Assembly: GCF_000982955.1 (NCBI RefSeq)
Contig: NZ_KQ058829.1
Span: 115,685-179,684 of the forward strand
DNA length: 64,000 nt
Direction: 5' to 3'
Origin: Micromonospora sp. HK10
Lineage (GTDB): Bacteria; Actinomycetota; Actinomycetes; Mycobacteriales; Micromonosporaceae
Shown piece by piece: positions 25,034 through 37,900 of the stretch. A program made the position numbers and the translations under genes. How positions within the stretch are numbered: position 1 is the stretch's first letter; each line of letters starts with the position of its first letter. The notes below the pieces were generated by a model. That model saw only the letters and a list, made by a program, of their open reading frames with translations. It made no database searches and was not told the DNA's origin.

Positions 25034-27154
25034 CTATGCCTGAACGAACCGCGTCGGCTCCTGCAAGACAGCGGTTGCGCCGCCGAGGTCGGCGAGGCGA
25101 GACGCCAACGTCGCCAGCGCGAGCCGCTCCGGCAGCGCTTCGCTGAACTTGAGTCCGTCAAGAGCTTTCTTGTTGACCTCGGGCAAGCACAGACGCTGAT
25201 CTGCGTCGGCGATGAGTGTCCGCCATTCTTCCCGAGTGAGATTCGCCCGTAGGCGGACCTGGCAGTCATCGAAGCGTTGGACCGGGTCGACCACCTCGGT
25301 CAACGTGGCCGCCAAGGTGGCGTTCGCGCGGAAACCGGCCCAGGTCCACCACCGTAGGTCACCACCATTCCGATCGCGGAGGATGACGCTGCCTCCCGGA
25401 TGTACCAGCGAGGATCGTTCATCCCGTTCGTGAGCGAGCCGCTTCGCTGCTCGCTGAGTGAGCTTCACAGGGGGATCAGCACCAAGAAGTACCTCCCGCA
25501 TGGCGCGGCTCAGCTCGAATCCAAGACCTGCCCACCCCCCGGTCATCCAGCGAGCCTTTCCGCCACTCTCGGCGGGTTCGACGAAACAGCGCCGGCGCCG
25601 CCAGTCGATGTAGGTGACCCGCCAACTTCGCCCGTTGAGTAGCAGTCGACGGTCGCCCTGCACCTCCTCCGTGAGCAGCGCGGGGTCGACGCGGCCCAGC
25701 TCATCGCGGCCCACCAGGACGGTGAACTCGGGTGCTCCGACGAATACCGCTGTCATGCCCATGAAGTGTCGGTGCCCGAAGCGCCGTTCAGCTTCGGGAC
25801 CGATATAGAGCATATCGCTGTCGCTGTCAAGGTAGCCCTGATCGATCAGATGGCGAATGATCGGGGTGGCGCCGCGGCCGAAGGGGTCGAGACCGTTCCA
25901 CCACTGCGGCCAGTTCTGATCTCCCACTCGCTGTTCTTGCAGGCAGAGCGCGAGCATCTGCTGGGCGACGATGTGCCGTGGCTCTGGCGGGGCGACGACC
26001 GGCTCGACCCATCCGCGGCCCCAGAGCACCAGCAGGGCCGCTGCCTCCAGCAGGGCATCGCCACTGCGGGTGAGAACGAGGCAGTTGCGGATGCTGCCGG
26101 GCCGCCGACCTGTGCGCCCGAGTCGTTGCAGGAATGAGGCCACGGTCGAGGGTGCGTCGATCTGAATGACGCGGTCGAGATCACCGACGTCGATTCCCAG
26201 TTCGAGTGTGCTGGTCGAAACGATGACACAGTCACGCGCCTCGGCGAACGCCTCTTCCGAGCGTCTTCTTTCGTCAGCGGACAGCGAGGCGTGTGACAGG
26301 AAGGTGGTGATGCCGCGATCCCGCAGGAGACTGCCGAGCTGTTCTACGGCTTGGCGGGATTCGCAGAAGACCAGCCGCTTCTCACCGGAGTGCAGCCCGG
26401 CGAGCACAGTGGCAGCATTTTGCAGGGATCCGACGAAGTCGAGTTCGATTTCGCCCGGCGGAGGTGTCGCCGCAGTCGCTGTCGCGGCGACCGGCACGTC
26501 AGGAGCGATGACGCGTCTTGCCCGAACACCCGCGCTGGAGCCCTGCAGCCAGGTCAGCAAGCGATCCGGATTGCCCACGGTTGCCGAGAGCCCGATCCGC
26601 TGAACGGGACGGCCGATCAGGTGGGTCAGACGCTCCAGGACGGCGAGCAGATGCCAGCCACGGTCGTCGCCGGCAAAAGCGTGCACCTCGTCGACGACCA
26701 CGGTACGCAGGCCGGCGAAGAACGCCCGATGGTCGACGTTACGGCTGACCAGCATCGATTCCAGGGATTCCGGCGTGGTCAGGAGCACGTCTGGGCGGGC
26801 AGCCAGGATGGCCCGCCGTCGCGACGCGGTGACGTCGCCATGCCAGAGTGCGGCTCGCCGTCCCAGCCAGTCGGCGTAGCGTTCCCAGCGCGGCAGCAGA
26901 TTGTTGAGCAGGGCTTTGAGCGGGCAGAGGTACAGCACTGAGGTTCCGGACCAGCCCTCGGCTGCCATCCGGGACAACAGCGGAAACGCTGCCGCTTCGG
27001 TTTTGCCCCCAGCGGTCGGGGCGAGGAGGAGCGTGTCCTCGCCAGCCAGAAGCGGCTCCACAGCAGCTTCCTGCAGGGGTCGCAGACCCGGCCATTGCAG
27101 GGAGTTGACGATGTGGTGCAGCAGCACGGGATGTAGCGGGTCGGCGGCAGTCAC
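25034..27154 (-). CDS. brxHI: BREX type 2 helicase BrxHI
   Basis: 706 residues from GTG 27154, overlapping brxD by GTGA. It is an Lhr-like superfamily 2 helicase: motif I APTAGGKTE (45-53), motif II DEVH (155-158) followed by FAGDDRGWHLL, motif III SATVGN, and motif VI QRLGRTGRRPG near 350. A C-terminal domain of about 300 residues follows the RecA pair. BrxHI is the last gene of type 2 BREX and is presumed to move or unwind DNA during methylation-guided exclusion of phage. The gene ends the minus-strand operon; the 400 bases beyond it are non-coding or decayed. Confidence 0.9.
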   Translation of the reverse strand: MTAADPLHPVLLHHIVNSLQWPGLRPLQEAAVEPLLAGEDTLLLAPTAGGKTEAAAFPLLSRMAAEGWSGTSVLYLCPLKALLNNLLPRWERYADWLGRRAALWHGDVTASRRRAILAARPDVLLTTPESLESMLVSRNVDHRAFFAGLRTVVVDEVHAFAGDDRGWHLLAVLERLTHLIGRPVQRIGLSATVGNPDRLLTWLQGSSAGVRARRVIAPDVPVAATATAATPPPGEIELDFVGSLQNAATVLAGLHSGEKRLVFCESRQAVEQLGSLLRDRGITTFLSHASLSADERRRSEEAFAEARDCVIVSTSTLELGIDVGDLDRVIQIDAPSTVASFLQRLGRTGRRPGSIRNCLVLTRSGDALLEAAALLVLWGRGWVEPVVAPPEPRHIVAQQMLALCLQEQRVGDQNWPQWWNGLDPFGRGATPIIRHLIDQGYLDSDSDMLYIGPEAERRFGHRHFMGMTAVFVGAPEFTVLVGRDELGRVDPALLTEEVQGDRRLLLNGRSWRVTYIDWRRRRCFVEPAESGGKARWMTGGWAGLGFELSRAMREVLLGADPPVKLTQRAAKRLAHERDERSSLVHPGGSVILRDRNGGDLRWWTWAGFRANATLAATLTEVVDPVQRFDDCQVRLRANLTREEWRTLIADADQRLCLPEVNKKALDGLKFSEALPERLALATLASRLADLGGATAVLQEPTRFVQA

Positions 27155-28458
27155 ACGTCTAGTGCAATGTCGTCGGCACTTGCGGCGTTGCGTTCCACGT
27201 CGGTCATCTCCGCTGCGGACATGGTCGGCGCGTAGTGCTGCCTAGGGTCGAAGTCCGGGAACTGGTCGACCCGGTCGAGGACATCGCCCACCAGCTTCTT
27301 CAGATACAGGCGCGGCACGATGCCGACCTTTCCACCCAGGCCGCCGGCAACGGCACGAGCCAGCTGGTCAAGGTACGCGCCGTCGACCAGAGTCCGGATC
27401 CGGTCGGGAGCAGTTGACCCGGCGGCGTAGAGATCCCGAACGCGGCCACCCAGCTCGACCAGGGACCCGATCGTGAAGCCCGGCAGACGGATCTGCACGG
27501 CCCTGGGGTTGTCGAATCTGGGATCCGTGCCGAAGTCGACGGCAAGCCGTTGCGCCAGCGGGGCGAGCCGTTGCACGCCCTGCTGCCCGTCGTAGAACGC
27601 AGGCGTGCCGGTGATGACGAGATGCAGCCCGGGGAAGCGTCCGGAGTGCACCTCGTCGATCAGCTGGCGCAGCGCATTGAGTGCCTTGTCCCGGACGTCG
27701 CCACGGACCCGTTGCAGCGTCTCGACCTCATCGAGGACAACGACCAACCCCGGATGGCCGGCGTCCCGCAGGACGGTGAGCAGCCCCTGGAGGAAGGCCA
27801 TGGCGCCGAAATGGTCGAGCTCGCCACGGATTCCGGCGGCTCGTTTCGCCGACGCCGCGACCTGTGGCTGTCCGGCCGTCCATGCGGCCAGTCCGTCGGC
27901 GACGACGGTGTCGCCCGAGCTCAACGCCGCCCGGTAGCCACGCAACGCCAGTGCGAAGAGCGGGGAGTGCTTGCTGACCTGGGCGAGCCGCTGTTCGAGG
28001 AGCCGATCCACCGCCGCGCCCACGTCTGCCTCCGCGGCGGGATCAGCTTCGAGCGCATCGGCCTCCAGCGTGAACAGCCAGGAGTCAAGAACAGCGCGGA
28101 ACGCGCTGGATGGTATCGACGCCGTCCGCATGGACTCGGTGATGCGCCGGTACACGGTCTCCAACCGGTGCAACGGCGTCTGGGTCTCGGAGATCTGCAC
28201 CTCGGCCGCGGCGAAACCGCGGCGGAGCGCCCGCTCGGCCAAGTGTCGAGTAAAGAAGGTTTTGCCAGCGCCGTATTCGCCCCGCACCGCCTTGAACACG
28301 GCGCCGCCAGAACTGACCGTGTCGAGCTCGCCGTCGAGAGCGGCGGAAAAACGGTCGAGGCCGACCGCGAGCAGGTCGAGTCCGCTCTCCGGAACGGTTC
28401 CACGGCGAAGCGCATCGATCACCTCGCGTCGACGCCGCTGGGAGACGTCCAGTGTCAC
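27151..28458 (-). CDS. brxD: BREX system ATP-binding protein BrxD
   Basis: 435 residues from GTG 28458, coupled by GTGA overlaps on both sides. The AAA+ ATPase has Walker A GEYGAGKT (60-67) and Walker B LVVVLDEVE (about 227-235). Sensor and winged-helix regions follow in the last 150 residues (RLPGFTIGSLVELGGRVRDL onward). BrxD is the type 2 BREX ATPase of the DUF2791 (P-loop) family, encoded between pglZ and brxHI exactly as here. It probably acts as a loader or switch for BrxHI or PglZ; the precise role is not established. Confidence 0.9.
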   Translation of the reverse strand: MTLDVSQRRRREVIDALRRGTVPESGLDLLAVGLDRFSAALDGELDTVSSGGAVFKAVRGEYGAGKTFFTRHLAERALRRGFAAAEVQISETQTPLHRLETVYRRITESMRTASIPSSAFRAVLDSWLFTLEADALEADPAAEADVGAAVDRLLEQRLAQVSKHSPLFALALRGYRAALSSGDTVVADGLAAWTAGQPQVAASAKRAAGIRGELDHFGAMAFLQGLLTVLRDAGHPGLVVVLDEVETLQRVRGDVRDKALNALRQLIDEVHSGRFPGLHLVITGTPAFYDGQQGVQRLAPLAQRLAVDFGTDPRFDNPRAVQIRLPGFTIGSLVELGGRVRDLYAAGSTAPDRIRTLVDGAYLDQLARAVAGGLGGKVGIVPRLYLKKLVGDVLDRVDQFPDFDPRQHYAPTMSAAEMTDVERNAASADDIALDV

Positions 28459-31220
28459 GAGGGCACCTCGAACTGCTCGGACAGGAGCGTGACGTCAAGC
28501 GTGACCGTGCCGGTCGCTGGTTCGACGGACAGAACGGCGTACCCCTCAATGTTGAGCAGTTGCTGAACCTGCGTCAGCGCACCCCGGAGCCGGGTCTGTG
28601 CCACTCCTAGGGCTTGGGCTGCGAGGGTTGGTGCCAGCCGGTTGGCAGCTGCCCCCACCAGCGCGTCGATGATGCTCGCAATCTGATCGTCGGTGACGAT
28701 GAGGCGGCCGTTGATCCTCCGCTGTGCCTTGTAGACCGAGCTGGTCACGATGGCCTGGCCGAGTGTCACCGCCGGTTGCTCGGTGGCCTGTGGGCCCAGG
28801 TCGAACAGGGCCGGGCTGTCCTGTCGATCTCCGCGGCTCTTGGTGATCACGGCTTTCGGGGCTGGCGGCTCGGCAGGCAGCCGCGGAGCGGCTGCGGAGG
28901 TGAGCCACCAAGTGGGTTCCTGCGGCGGCAGCAAGTCCAGGCCGGCCCGGTTGCGGGTCTCATCAGGTACGAGGACGGCCACCGGGACGACGACCTCCGC
29001 TGCGCTCGCTCCCCCGTGGTAGCCGGCTTTCAGGGGTCCGTACCTGAGGGTCTCGTCGACGGCCAGGACGGCTCGGTGTCCGTCGGTGAGGACGCGAGGG
29101 CCGCTGACCTCGATCTCGTCGTCCTGGACGGGAGCGGCCGCCGGGCGAGAACGAGCACTGGAAATATTCGGGTACGAACGTTGTGCGCCTTGGCGGCGTT
29201 CGACGATGTGACCGTGGTCGGAGGTCACGACGACCGTCCGCCCTGCGGCTGCAGCCCGAGCGAGAAGCGGTTCAAGATGCTTGACAGCGTCAGCGGTCCA
29301 AACCGTTCCCGCAGGGTCGCTGCGGTCGAGTGCGTCGTCGATCGTGTTCAGGACGACGGTCACCAGCGACAGCTCGATGTCATCGATGGCGCTTCCGACG
29401 TCCGGGCTGACCGACCAGCCTGCTGCCGTCGTATCCACTGCCTTTTTATGGAAGAGCCTTGCAGTGATCTTTCCGCCTTTGGCGGTGATTTCCGCGTACC
29501 CGTGCTGTTCTTCGGACTGCTGCCCGCGGGTTAGGCGGCCGGAGAGCAAAGAGGCACGACTCACCTCGGTGACTGACGGCAACGCCGCGAGCGCTGCGGT
29601 CCTCCGGCGGTTGCCGGCTCCTGGCAGGGCAGCCTCGAGCCAGCCGAGACGTGTAGTCGCGTCGGACAGGATCTCCGTCGCGACAGCGGCGCTCATACCG
29701 TCGAGGACGAGCAGCAGCACGGGGGCCTTGCGGGCGAGCGGGATGACGCAGTCTGGTAGCAATTGCTCTAGGTACCAGATGGTTCCCGAGTCGGCGGGCA
29801 CGCCGCGGCTGGTGGGGATTGGCGCTGAGGCGAGCGCCCGGGCGAAGCGACGTTCCTGTGCGCGACGTCGCTTCTGCGCGGCCGTGACGACGGCGTGGAG
29901 TGCGCTTGACAGGCTCGGATCGTCAACGCCGCCGAACGCGTCGTTGATCGCCGCGTCAGCCCATGCCGCGTTGTCGAGGTACTGGCGCACGAGAGCGCCG
30001 AGCGCACGGGCATCCGAGGCAGCGCCGGGCGGAGGATCAACTTCAGAGAGCCACCGGACAAGTCGTACCGCGGCCTCGAAGGGAACGCGAAGTGGCGTTT
30101 TCGCTCCGAGCCGGTGCGTCTGAACCGCTGCCCAGGCGGTCTCGACGGTGTTCGTATTGTCGAGATGGCCAGGTGAAGCGATTGCCCGACGCAGGGCGTC
30201 GGCAAGCGCGACAAATCGTGCCCGTAATCCGCCGGCGAGAAGGTCTGAGTAGCGGGCCAGCGGCTCGGCCTGGATCTGCGCGAGAATCACGTCGGCCCGG
30301 TCGAGGGAGCGTGCAACGTCGTCGTCGGCGCGCCGATCGTGAATCAGGTCGGACAACAGTGTGTCCGCTGCTTGCCCGAGTGCGGCCAACGCGGTCTGCG
30401 AAGGGCTGGGATCGCCCCACCGCGGTTCGAGCCGGACCAGAGCAAGTTGGGCCTGATGCGCTGTCGGCGGGTCATATCGGTCAGCGGTCAGCAAGCGAAG
30501 GACCAGACCGAGCGGTACGACGTCGGCGAGCTCGCCACGAGACAGCAGCGCACGTATCGGGCCTGCCGCCGAGCCCGCCCGCTGGGCGATCCAGTCAAGT
30601 GTGGTGTCGGCGAGCAGGTCTCCGACGCTTCGGCGCAAAGCACCGAGGGAGGCGACGCTCTGCGCAGCGATCGACCAGCGGAGGACGCCGAGGACGTCGG
30701 CGGTGTCCGTATCGAAGCCGAGGTGGGTTGCGGCGACGGCACCAAGCGCGTGGGTGCGGGTGAGTACCCCGGCCGGGGCTGCGGGCCAGCCCGCCTGCGG
30801 GGTTGCAGCGACCAACGCGGTGGCCAGCTCTCGGTTGTCCGGTCGGCTGGTCAGGGCAGGGTCGATTCCGGTGGCAGCGAATCGAGTCCGCACTGCCTCC
30901 CAGGGGTCAGGGCTGCGCAAGCGCTGCCAGATGAAGTGGGCGAGGATACCGGCGCCGAGGTCGGCGTCGTCACGGTCGGTGACGACGACGAGCCAGTCGC
31001 CGTCGCGGTGGTCGCCGAGCAGATCGCGGGCGGCCAGCGCTGACTCGGCCGCTCGGACCCGTACGGTCTGGCCCTGGTGTTGGAGGTCCGCGGTGATGGC
31101 GCGGTCGGGGACGCCACGGATGCCGATGACGCCGCTGCCGTAGTTCTTGGCGCGGGCTTCGTCAACGATGGCGAGCACCATCGATGCGCTCACCCGCGTT
31201 GTGGCCATGGCGACGGTCAC
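28455..31220 (-). CDS. pglZ: BREX alkaline-phosphatase-fold protein PglZ
   Basis: 921 residues from GTG 31220, which overlaps the pglY stop (GTGA); an in-frame extension to 31235 is not needed. The PglZ domain lies in the centre (about 470-740). [12 protein letters not shown] carries the metal-binding Asp at its start, and [12 protein letters not shown] carries the D-H-G-H ligands near its end, as in alkaline-phosphatase-fold enzymes. The N-terminal 450 residues are helical, and the C-terminal 100 residues contain a small winged-helix-like part. PglZ is the hallmark protein of all BREX systems and is needed for both methylation and phage exclusion. Confidence 0.95.
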   Translation of the reverse strand: MTVAMATTRVSASMVLAIVDEARAKNYGSGVIGIRGVPDRAITADLQHQGQTVRVRAAESALAARDLLGDHRDGDWLVVVTDRDDADLGAGILAHFIWQRLRSPDPWEAVRTRFAATGIDPALTSRPDNRELATALVAATPQAGWPAAPAGVLTRTHALGAVAATHLGFDTDTADVLGVLRWSIAAQSVASLGALRRSVGDLLADTTLDWIAQRAGSAAGPIRALLSRGELADVVPLGLVLRLLTADRYDPPTAHQAQLALVRLEPRWGDPSPSQTALAALGQAADTLLSDLIHDRRADDDVARSLDRADVILAQIQAEPLARYSDLLAGGLRARFVALADALRRAIASPGHLDNTNTVETAWAAVQTHRLGAKTPLRVPFEAAVRLVRWLSEVDPPPGAASDARALGALVRQYLDNAAWADAAINDAFGGVDDPSLSSALHAVVTAAQKRRRAQERRFARALASAPIPTSRGVPADSGTIWYLEQLLPDCVIPLARKAPVLLLVLDGMSAAVATEILSDATTRLGWLEAALPGAGNRRRTAALAALPSVTEVSRASLLSGRLTRGQQSEEQHGYAEITAKGGKITARLFHKKAVDTTAAGWSVSPDVGSAIDDIELSLVTVVLNTIDDALDRSDPAGTVWTADAVKHLEPLLARAAAAGRTVVVTSDHGHIVERRQGAQRSYPNISSARSRPAAAPVQDDEIEVSGPRVLTDGHRAVLAVDETLRYGPLKAGYHGGASAAEVVVPVAVLVPDETRNRAGLDLLPPQEPTWWLTSAAAPRLPAEPPAPKAVITKSRGDRQDSPALFDLGPQATEQPAVTLGQAIVTSSVYKAQRRINGRLIVTDDQIASIIDALVGAAANRLAPTLAAQALGVAQTRLRGALTQVQQLLNIEGYAVLSVEPATGTVTLDVTLLSEQFEVPS

Positions 31221-34200
31221 GGCAGCACTCGCCACGTCACCTCAACGGTGACGTCAGGGTTGTCGTTCAAGAAGGCTTGCAGCTGGTCCATGATGTCTCT
31301 GTTTCCCGCTCCGCCTGCCCGGCTGGAACTCCCGGCCTTGGGGCCCGACACCACCGGCGGCTTTGGCTTGGGCGTAGGACCCGCCGGGGGCGCGGTGCTT
31401 TCCGCCAACCAGCTGAAGATCCCGTCCTCACAGGAGGCAAGCGCCCGTCCAATCGGGACTGGCAACTCGTCCTGCTCCAGAGCGGCCCGTAGGCCGTTCA
31501 CGACGGCAGCAGCATCCGCGGCGCGGTTTCCCTCGCCCTTCATAGCTTCGCGAAGCGGGTCGAGCCGGTGCCAAGGAAACGCAGTGAGTGCCTTGTCAAC
31601 AGCGTCCGCCGAAGCCAGCGATTTACCCGCGGCGACTGGAGTCGCACCGCCGAGATCCGCCTTCGCCAACACCTGGACGAGCTTGACGCCGTCCAGGTGA
31701 CGCAGTTGCTGCATCAGCGCGGAACAGGCTTTGGCGGTCCTCAGCCGGCTACCTTCTGCAATCGCCAGACGTCGGTACGCCGCCTCGATCGCTCCCACCA
31801 ACCCGGGCGCTGTCTTCGATAGTTCCGCTGCCTTGGTGGCGACCTGTCCGACGAAATCAGCCACAGCGGGCGCGGTGAGATACGCCCCGGCTGTGATGCC
31901 GAGCATCGCGCCGGCCACGGTTCGCGCCGTCTCCCAATCACCGGCGGACGGCAGTTCCTGGGTGCGCAGCTCCATCACCGGGGTGAGCGACCCAGGCTCC
32001 GGTACGACCGGAAGGGCCGTCCCTTGTTGGAACCAAGCCCGCTGCCGCAGCGCCGCCCACGCGATGACAACCAGGTCGGCGACCTCGTCCCGCAGCCCAT
32101 GGGCGGGCGAGACGTCCCGGATCCAGCGTCGCAGCTCCGCGACGGTCACCGGACCGTCGGCGGGCTTGCCCTGTTCCTGCGCTCGTCGGCCGAGTGCTCG
32201 CTCGATCTCCTGACCCCACGGGGTGAACCGATCGTCGCCGAAGAGGTAGTGCATCTCCGTGGCCTTGCCGACGCCGAGCGGCTCCGCGATCCGTCGTACC
32301 ACGGCGGCGTCGGCCTGAAGCTCGACGCGTTTCTCGCTGTCCGCCGCGCTCTGTGCGACGTACCGAGCAACGGCTTTGAGGTCGCGGACTTTGATCTCGA
32401 CGTCGCCTGGCTCGAACAGCGGATGCGCGGGGTAGAGGGCCTTGAACGCCTGGTCGAGCAGGTTGTTGAAGGCCTGACCGAGCGTGGCGCCGACCGGATT
32501 GACAGGGGCGAAGCGACGCTCGAAGGAGAACAGCGTCCGCTCGTGTGACGCGTCCTCGATGAGGACACCCGGGCGCGGTGACGCGGCGCCGTATGCCTGC
32601 TGCACCGCGTCCTCAAGGCTGCGCCGCAGCGTGTTGCGCTGGGATTCCAGGATTGACCGGGCCAGGGCACGGTCGGTCTCGTTGAGGTGGTCGGCGTGCC
32701 CCTGCCAGCGCTCGGTGCTGCCGTCGAGCAGCCAGTTGAGGATGACGAGGCGTCGCAGTTCGCGGATCTTGTCGTCCGACAGGAACCGCGGCAGCCACAC
32801 CACGGTCCGCTCCTGCACGCCCCGCGCCACCATCTCGTCCAGCCGTTGCAGGTCCTCAGCCGTCGAGTGGCCCGGGTCGTCGAACGGGTGGTCGATGACG
32901 ATGCGCCAGGTGTCCGGGGCCGCCCGGAAGTGGTCGTCGGACAACCAGCTGCGGTCGCGAACGTTGCCGAAGAGCACATCGACCTTGCGCTTCGAGCCAC
33001 GCCAGATGAAGTCGTACGGGTAGGCGCCTTGCAGGTCCTGGGACGCCAGCGTAATGCCCAGGCTTTCGCTGACAAGGTCCTTCAACAGTTCACGGCGCCG
33101 GCCCTCGTTATCCTCCGCCTTGGCCCGCTCCACGATCGACTCGTAGTCGACGTCGGACAGCTGCACCCGGATCGTCGGGTTGCGGTCGTCGCCGTCGAGA
33201 TGGATCTCCGGAATGTCCCGGGCCCAGGTACGCACCTTGGACAGCACGACAGCCGCCTCACCACCCGGCAGCGGCGACACGATGGAACCGTGGTTAAGCG
33301 ACGCGAGCCGGGCCGCGGTCAGCGCCATCAGGGCTGGAACCTTCGGGGCGACGGCCGACAACAGGAGAGTCTTGGCCAGCCGATCGTCGGTGCGGAATCC
33401 CGACGGAACCTTCTCGGGCTCCTCGCGCAGGGTCCGCTCGTCGATGCCGTGGATCCCGAGCAGCAAGGGCCGCAGCTTGTCCGTGTAGAGCTTGTTGGCC
33501 GACCGGAAGAGAGCAGCCGCCTCGGCGTCCAGCGCCTGCCCGGTCTGCCCCTGCACCACGAGGTCGAAGGAGTCACCGACCGGGATAATCTGGTCGATCG
33601 TAAGAGTCTCGCGCCGGTCGACGAGCATCTGCTGCATGACCTTGAGCGCGGTCCGCTCGCGCTGCATGACGCTGGCCAGGCTGCGCAAGGTCGACACCAG
33701 GGCCGGAGAGAACGGGTAGGTGAGGCGGAACGCCTTCTCATCGGAGCCCCGATGCCGTTCATCGGTGTTCACGCCGTCGAGCAGCACGTCCCACACCGCC
33801 GGCCGGCGGTCGATCGCACCGAACGCGCCCTCGAGCACGGCGGCAGCATCGGCGTCCTTGGGCTGCAGGAGGCGGCGGTTGGCCACGTACGGCAGGTTGT
33901 CGTCGCCCAGCGGGATGACACCGAACCGGCCTTCCTGGTGGCGGAAGGCGCGGTCGAGCGCGTCCTGCTCCGCGCCGCTGGCACCCGAGTCGGCGAACCA
34001 GCGCCGCAGGTCCATCTGCCGGGCCACAAAGGAGATGAGCGGGATCGGACGACCACCGATGGACGACTCGACCAGCTTGGTGAGCTTCTGCGATTCGCGG
34101 CGGAAGAACTCCCGGTCCTGCACCGAGAACGCCAGCCACAGGACCAGCTCGTCGAGGAAGAGAACCACGGCGTCGTAGCCGAGACTCTTGGCGTGCGTCG

Positions 34201-34960
34201 AGATCGCCGCCAGGCCGGTGTCCAGGTCGACGTACTCCGCCTGCTGCGTGTAGGAGCGGAAGTACGTTTCGACCAGGGCCGACACCAGCTTCTGCCGGCT
34301 GGGGCTTGCGGCCGAGGCGGCACGCGCCTCGGCGTAGCGAACAGCATCCCACTCCCCCGCGCCCAGCACAGCAGCCCAGGGATCGGCCGCGCCGCCCTCG
34401 CCCCCTGCTTCGCCGTTGAGGCCGGCGAAGAACTGCTGGTCGCCGAGCTGGGCCCGGTAACGTTCAGCGTCTTCGAGAAGGGCGTCAGACTTGTGTACGG
34501 CGGGCAACGGCGCACCGGGGCGGCGCTCGGCGATCTGGCGTATGTAACCCTGGAAGAGGGCCTCCTCCATCGTCCGCGCCCCGAGCATGTGGAAGGCGAG
34601 CGGCAGGATCTTCCGGTCGGCCAGGACGGGATCGTGGCGCGCCACAACGGGCTGAAGCTCAGCCTTGGACCGGGCGGCCGGCTCGTGTTCGAGGAGGGCA
34701 TGCAGCACGGCCATGAAGTGCGACTTACCCGAACCGAACGAGCCGGTGAGGAACGAGCCGCGGCTCGTTCCGGAGGTGATTCCCTCGGCCACCAGGCCCA
34801 TAGCCGCGTCGAATGCCTCGACCAGCGCATCGGTGACGACGTATTCATCGAGCGTGCGCTGGACCGCGTTGTGCCCGACCGAGTCGGTCAGACGCAGGAC
34901 GTAGTCCTCCGCGCCGGCACGCTCGGGAATGGTGATGACGTCGCGGAGCGGGGTACTCAC
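31217..34960 (-). CDS. pglY: BREX ATPase PglY (BrxC family)
   Basis: 1247 residues from GTG 34960, with a GAGGAG site seven bases upstream. Walker [10 protein letters not shown] (73-81) and Walker [12 protein letters not shown] (about 261-271) are intact, followed by [11 protein letters not shown] and a long helical body. The C-terminus ends in a small alpha/beta segment after a Pro-rich linker ([14 protein letters not shown]). PglY is the type 2 equivalent of BrxC, a large ATPase that assembles with PglX and PglZ on DNA. It starts 31 bases after pglX and overlaps pglZ by four bases, so the locus reads as one transcript. Confidence 0.93.
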   Translation of the reverse strand: MSTPLRDVITIPERAGAEDYVLRLTDSVGHNAVQRTLDEYVVTDALVEAFDAAMGLVAEGITSGTSRGSFLTGSFGSGKSHFMAVLHALLEHEPAARSKAELQPVVARHDPVLADRKILPLAFHMLGARTMEEALFQGYIRQIAERRPGAPLPAVHKSDALLEDAERYRAQLGDQQFFAGLNGEAGGEGGAADPWAAVLGAGEWDAVRYAEARAASAASPSRQKLVSALVETYFRSYTQQAEYVDLDTGLAAISTHAKSLGYDAVVLFLDELVLWLAFSVQDREFFRRESQKLTKLVESSIGGRPIPLISFVARQMDLRRWFADSGASGAEQDALDRAFRHQEGRFGVIPLGDDNLPYVANRRLLQPKDADAAAVLEGAFGAIDRRPAVWDVLLDGVNTDERHRGSDEKAFRLTYPFSPALVSTLRSLASVMQRERTALKVMQQMLVDRRETLTIDQIIPVGDSFDLVVQGQTGQALDAEAAALFRSANKLYTDKLRPLLLGIHGIDERTLREEPEKVPSGFRTDDRLAKTLLLSAVAPKVPALMALTAARLASLNHGSIVSPLPGGEAAVVLSKVRTWARDIPEIHLDGDDRNPTIRVQLSDVDYESIVERAKAEDNEGRRRELLKDLVSESLGITLASQDLQGAYPYDFIWRGSKRKVDVLFGNVRDRSWLSDDHFRAAPDTWRIVIDHPFDDPGHSTAEDLQRLDEMVARGVQERTVVWLPRFLSDDKIRELRRLVILNWLLDGSTERWQGHADHLNETDRALARSILESQRNTLRRSLEDAVQQAYGAASPRPGVLIEDASHERTLFSFERRFAPVNPVGATLGQAFNNLLDQAFKALYPAHPLFEPGDVEIKVRDLKAVARYVAQSAADSEKRVELQADAAVVRRIAEPLGVGKATEMHYLFGDDRFTPWGQEIERALGRRAQEQGKPADGPVTVAELRRWIRDVSPAHGLRDEVADLVVIAWAALRQRAWFQQGTALPVVPEPGSLTPVMELRTQELPSAGDWETARTVAGAMLGITAGAYLTAPAVADFVGQVATKAAELSKTAPGLVGAIEAAYRRLAIAEGSRLRTAKACSALMQQLRHLDGVKLVQVLAKADLGGATPVAAGKSLASADAVDKALTAFPWHRLDPLREAMKGEGNRAADAAAVVNGLRAALEQDELPVPIGRALASCEDGIFSWLAESTAPPAGPTPKPKPPVVSGPKAGSSSRAGGAGNRDIMDQLQAFLNDNPDVTVEVTWRVLP

Positions 34961-34991
34961 GCCTTCTCCTCAAGCTGCATCGTCATGGCTG

Positions 34992-37900
34992 TCACGACCT
35001 CGATCGGCGTCCTCGGCTGGCGGCCGGCGGCCTCCAGGCACCAAGCTGCTCGACCGTCATGCCCACCTGGTGAGCGCGACCGCGCAGTTGCTCCTCCAGG
35101 TAGTCGGCCAGGTTGAGCTGGTAGGTGGGGTCAGTCTCGTCGTGCCACTGCCGCACCCAGGGCTGGAGCTCTGCGAGGCCGGCGACCAGGGGGACAAGCT
35201 TATCGTCAGCCCAGCCTTCGGCCTCCCGCTCGGCGATCACCGCGTTCAGGGCGAGGGCCTGCTGAGAGTGGTCCCAGCCGGCCCAGCCGAGCAACTGGGT
35301 GGAGTCGGTCTCGCGGCCGGCGTCCGGGTAGAGGATGAAACGCTCCTTAGGCACGTCAAGCTTGCCCCGGTGTTGCCACCATGACTGCTTCCGGAAGTCC
35401 GCGGTCGTGTACTTCGGCGGCACCGGAATCTCGCCGACTCTCTCGCCCTTGTCTTCACGGCGTTGCAGATCCCAGATGTGCTCCCAAGCTTCACGCTTGC
35501 GGAGTCCCGAATCGTTGAGCCGGTACGCGGCCAGGAAGGGCACGCTCTCCGTATCCAGCAGCGTGGTGAGCTGCTGGGTAACCGACCGGTCCTTGCGGCC
35601 GTCCCACAACTGCAGAACGGAGGCGAGGTCGGAGTCGCGGGTCACGATGTCGGCCAGCTGAGCGACCGACCGCGCGATTGGCCGTCCGGACATGTCGAAC
35701 CAGTATTTTCGCTCCTCTAACTTGTCGAGAAGCCATGCTCGAAGCGCTGACGAGAGGCGCTCATCCCAGGAAGGAAGCGCCCATTGCCTCTTAAACTCCG
35801 GCCGTTCGAGAAGCCGTATGAGAGGATTATTGTTTATTTCAGATAGGCGAGCACTCAAAAGTTTTTGATAGTCTGCCGGCAACCTTTCCGGAAGGTCCGG
35901 TTGCACAGCGATGCCCCGCCGGGCGAACCATGCCTTATCGGGGCCAGACAGGTTGTCGCCCTGCCGAGCTAGCGCTATCTCAAATGCTCGGTCACCCAAA
36001 TTGATTGCAGGCGGTTCATCTAGGAAGACCAAGTTATCGTCAACCGTCAAGTTGAAAGACTTGTACACCTCCCAGTCAAGCTCCTCCTGATTACTGATAA
36101 GTTCACCAAGAGTGCCTGCATATGCTTCGCGCAGTTCATCTATCCGCTGCTGCGTTGGAGGATCACCACCAGAAAGGAATACAGTCTCGGGGAGCAGCTC
36201 ATTTAGCCGCGCAGCCAAGAAGTCTAGTTTCTGCGCTCGATTTGTCGGCAGATTATCTGGAACAGGGAACTGCGCGAGCATTGTCGAGGTCATCTGATAG
36301 GTTCGCAGCCATGGAATGTCGGCTGCGCCTCCCTTGGGTTTGCACTTGCGCTTAAGCCAGAATGACGCTGCGGAAGAATTGAGTAGGCCAACTAACGAAA
36401 CGAAATCCTCCTCTGTCGCTGAAGCTGGAAGCTTTACTATCGGCGCCGTTCGGTTAAAAACCCTCCCGAACTTATCCAGGCAGAAGCTATTTTGAGATGC
36501 GACTTCAGCAAAGGCGATCTTCCACGGATGTGCATGACGATCCAGCGGGAGCTGGTGCCATGCAAGCCACTCTCGCCCCTCGGAGCGATAGTCTCCCTCC
36601 CCGAACGCTCGCGCCCACAGCTCGGTACGTAATGGCCAATAATGGCGGAGGGCAGCGCCGAGACCACCCTCGATGCTGGACCAGCCGGGGAGAATTCTCG
36701 GCAGCATCGCGGACTCTGCATACGAGACATTCCAGTCGCGCACTCCGTCTCCACGAGCAGCATCCTCAATCAGCTCAATCGGTATTTTCCACCGGACGGC
36801 GGTGTGCTTCGGGATAAAAAATGCTTCATCCGCATGAGAATCGCCGTAGAAGCCGACCCGATAGGTGATTTGCTTGAGATTCCGGAACTTGTCCATCAAC
36901 CTCAGCAGTTCCTCGGAGCCATCCCCGGCGAGTACCCAAGGGTGCCGCGCGAGGGATGATCTAGGGGCGTCAATCACCTTGATGAACGGGTCCTCGTACC
37001 CGACGATCCCACACCATCTCGATAAAGCAGTCCAGTAGGGCCCCTCGCCCTTATCTCCAACAGAACGCGACTCCCGCCTACCTTTACTTAGAACGAGGCG
37101 TACCACGCTCGACGAGGGAGGCCCTGGCCTGCCAATTAAAATCACCGTTGGCGTACCATCTGAGTTATGGCCCGGAATCCATGCGCCTTCGCTGTTCAGA
37201 ACCATTCTCACATCTTGCGTCGGAAGAAAGTTTTCTACCAGGTGACGCCCAAAGCCGCGCTGCATGAAGGAGTTGGATGTAATCTGCCCAACCCATCCAG
37301 CAGGACGCCTGTTGCGATCCAGCCGAGCAAGTTGGAAGAATCTCTCCATAAAGGGCACCGATAGAACCCACAATCCAGCGCATGTCGCGTAACGGCCCTT
37401 AATGGCGGCCTTCAACTTGCTGTCCCGGACAGTGATGTAGGGCGGATTGCCGACTACCACATCGTATTGACGTGGCTCGAGGATTGAGTTAAGGATAGCG
37501 AGATTCTCGGTCTTGTAAGTGAATCCACTTAGCAATGAATCGGTATCGGCTACGCCAGGAAGTTCGAGTTCCATCTGAGAACGGCCGTGCAACAAGGAGT
37601 CACCGGCGGCTAGGTTAAGCTGAAAAGCTGGGGCGGATTCAAGCGACTTCAGCCCGCACGCCTGCAATGACGCGACCAGAAGTCGGAAGCGCGCTATTGC
37701 GACGGCAAACGGATTGAGGTCCACACCATGGATCGCATCGAGTACATTCTGCACACGGGTCTGCGCTTCCATGCCCGGGGCGCAAGCAGACCATCGGTCA
37801 TTCAACCGGGCAAAAGCGCCTAACAGAAAGTGACCGGAGCCGCAGGTGGGGTCGATGAGCTTGAAACCTTCGACCGGTCGCTCGGCGAGCGCTGGCTCCA

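Noticed and set aside
32687..35116. Open plus-strand frame of 809 codons
   Set aside because: It is the antisense of pglY, whose motifs are certain. High-GC DNA leaves such mirror frames open; no family signature is present.
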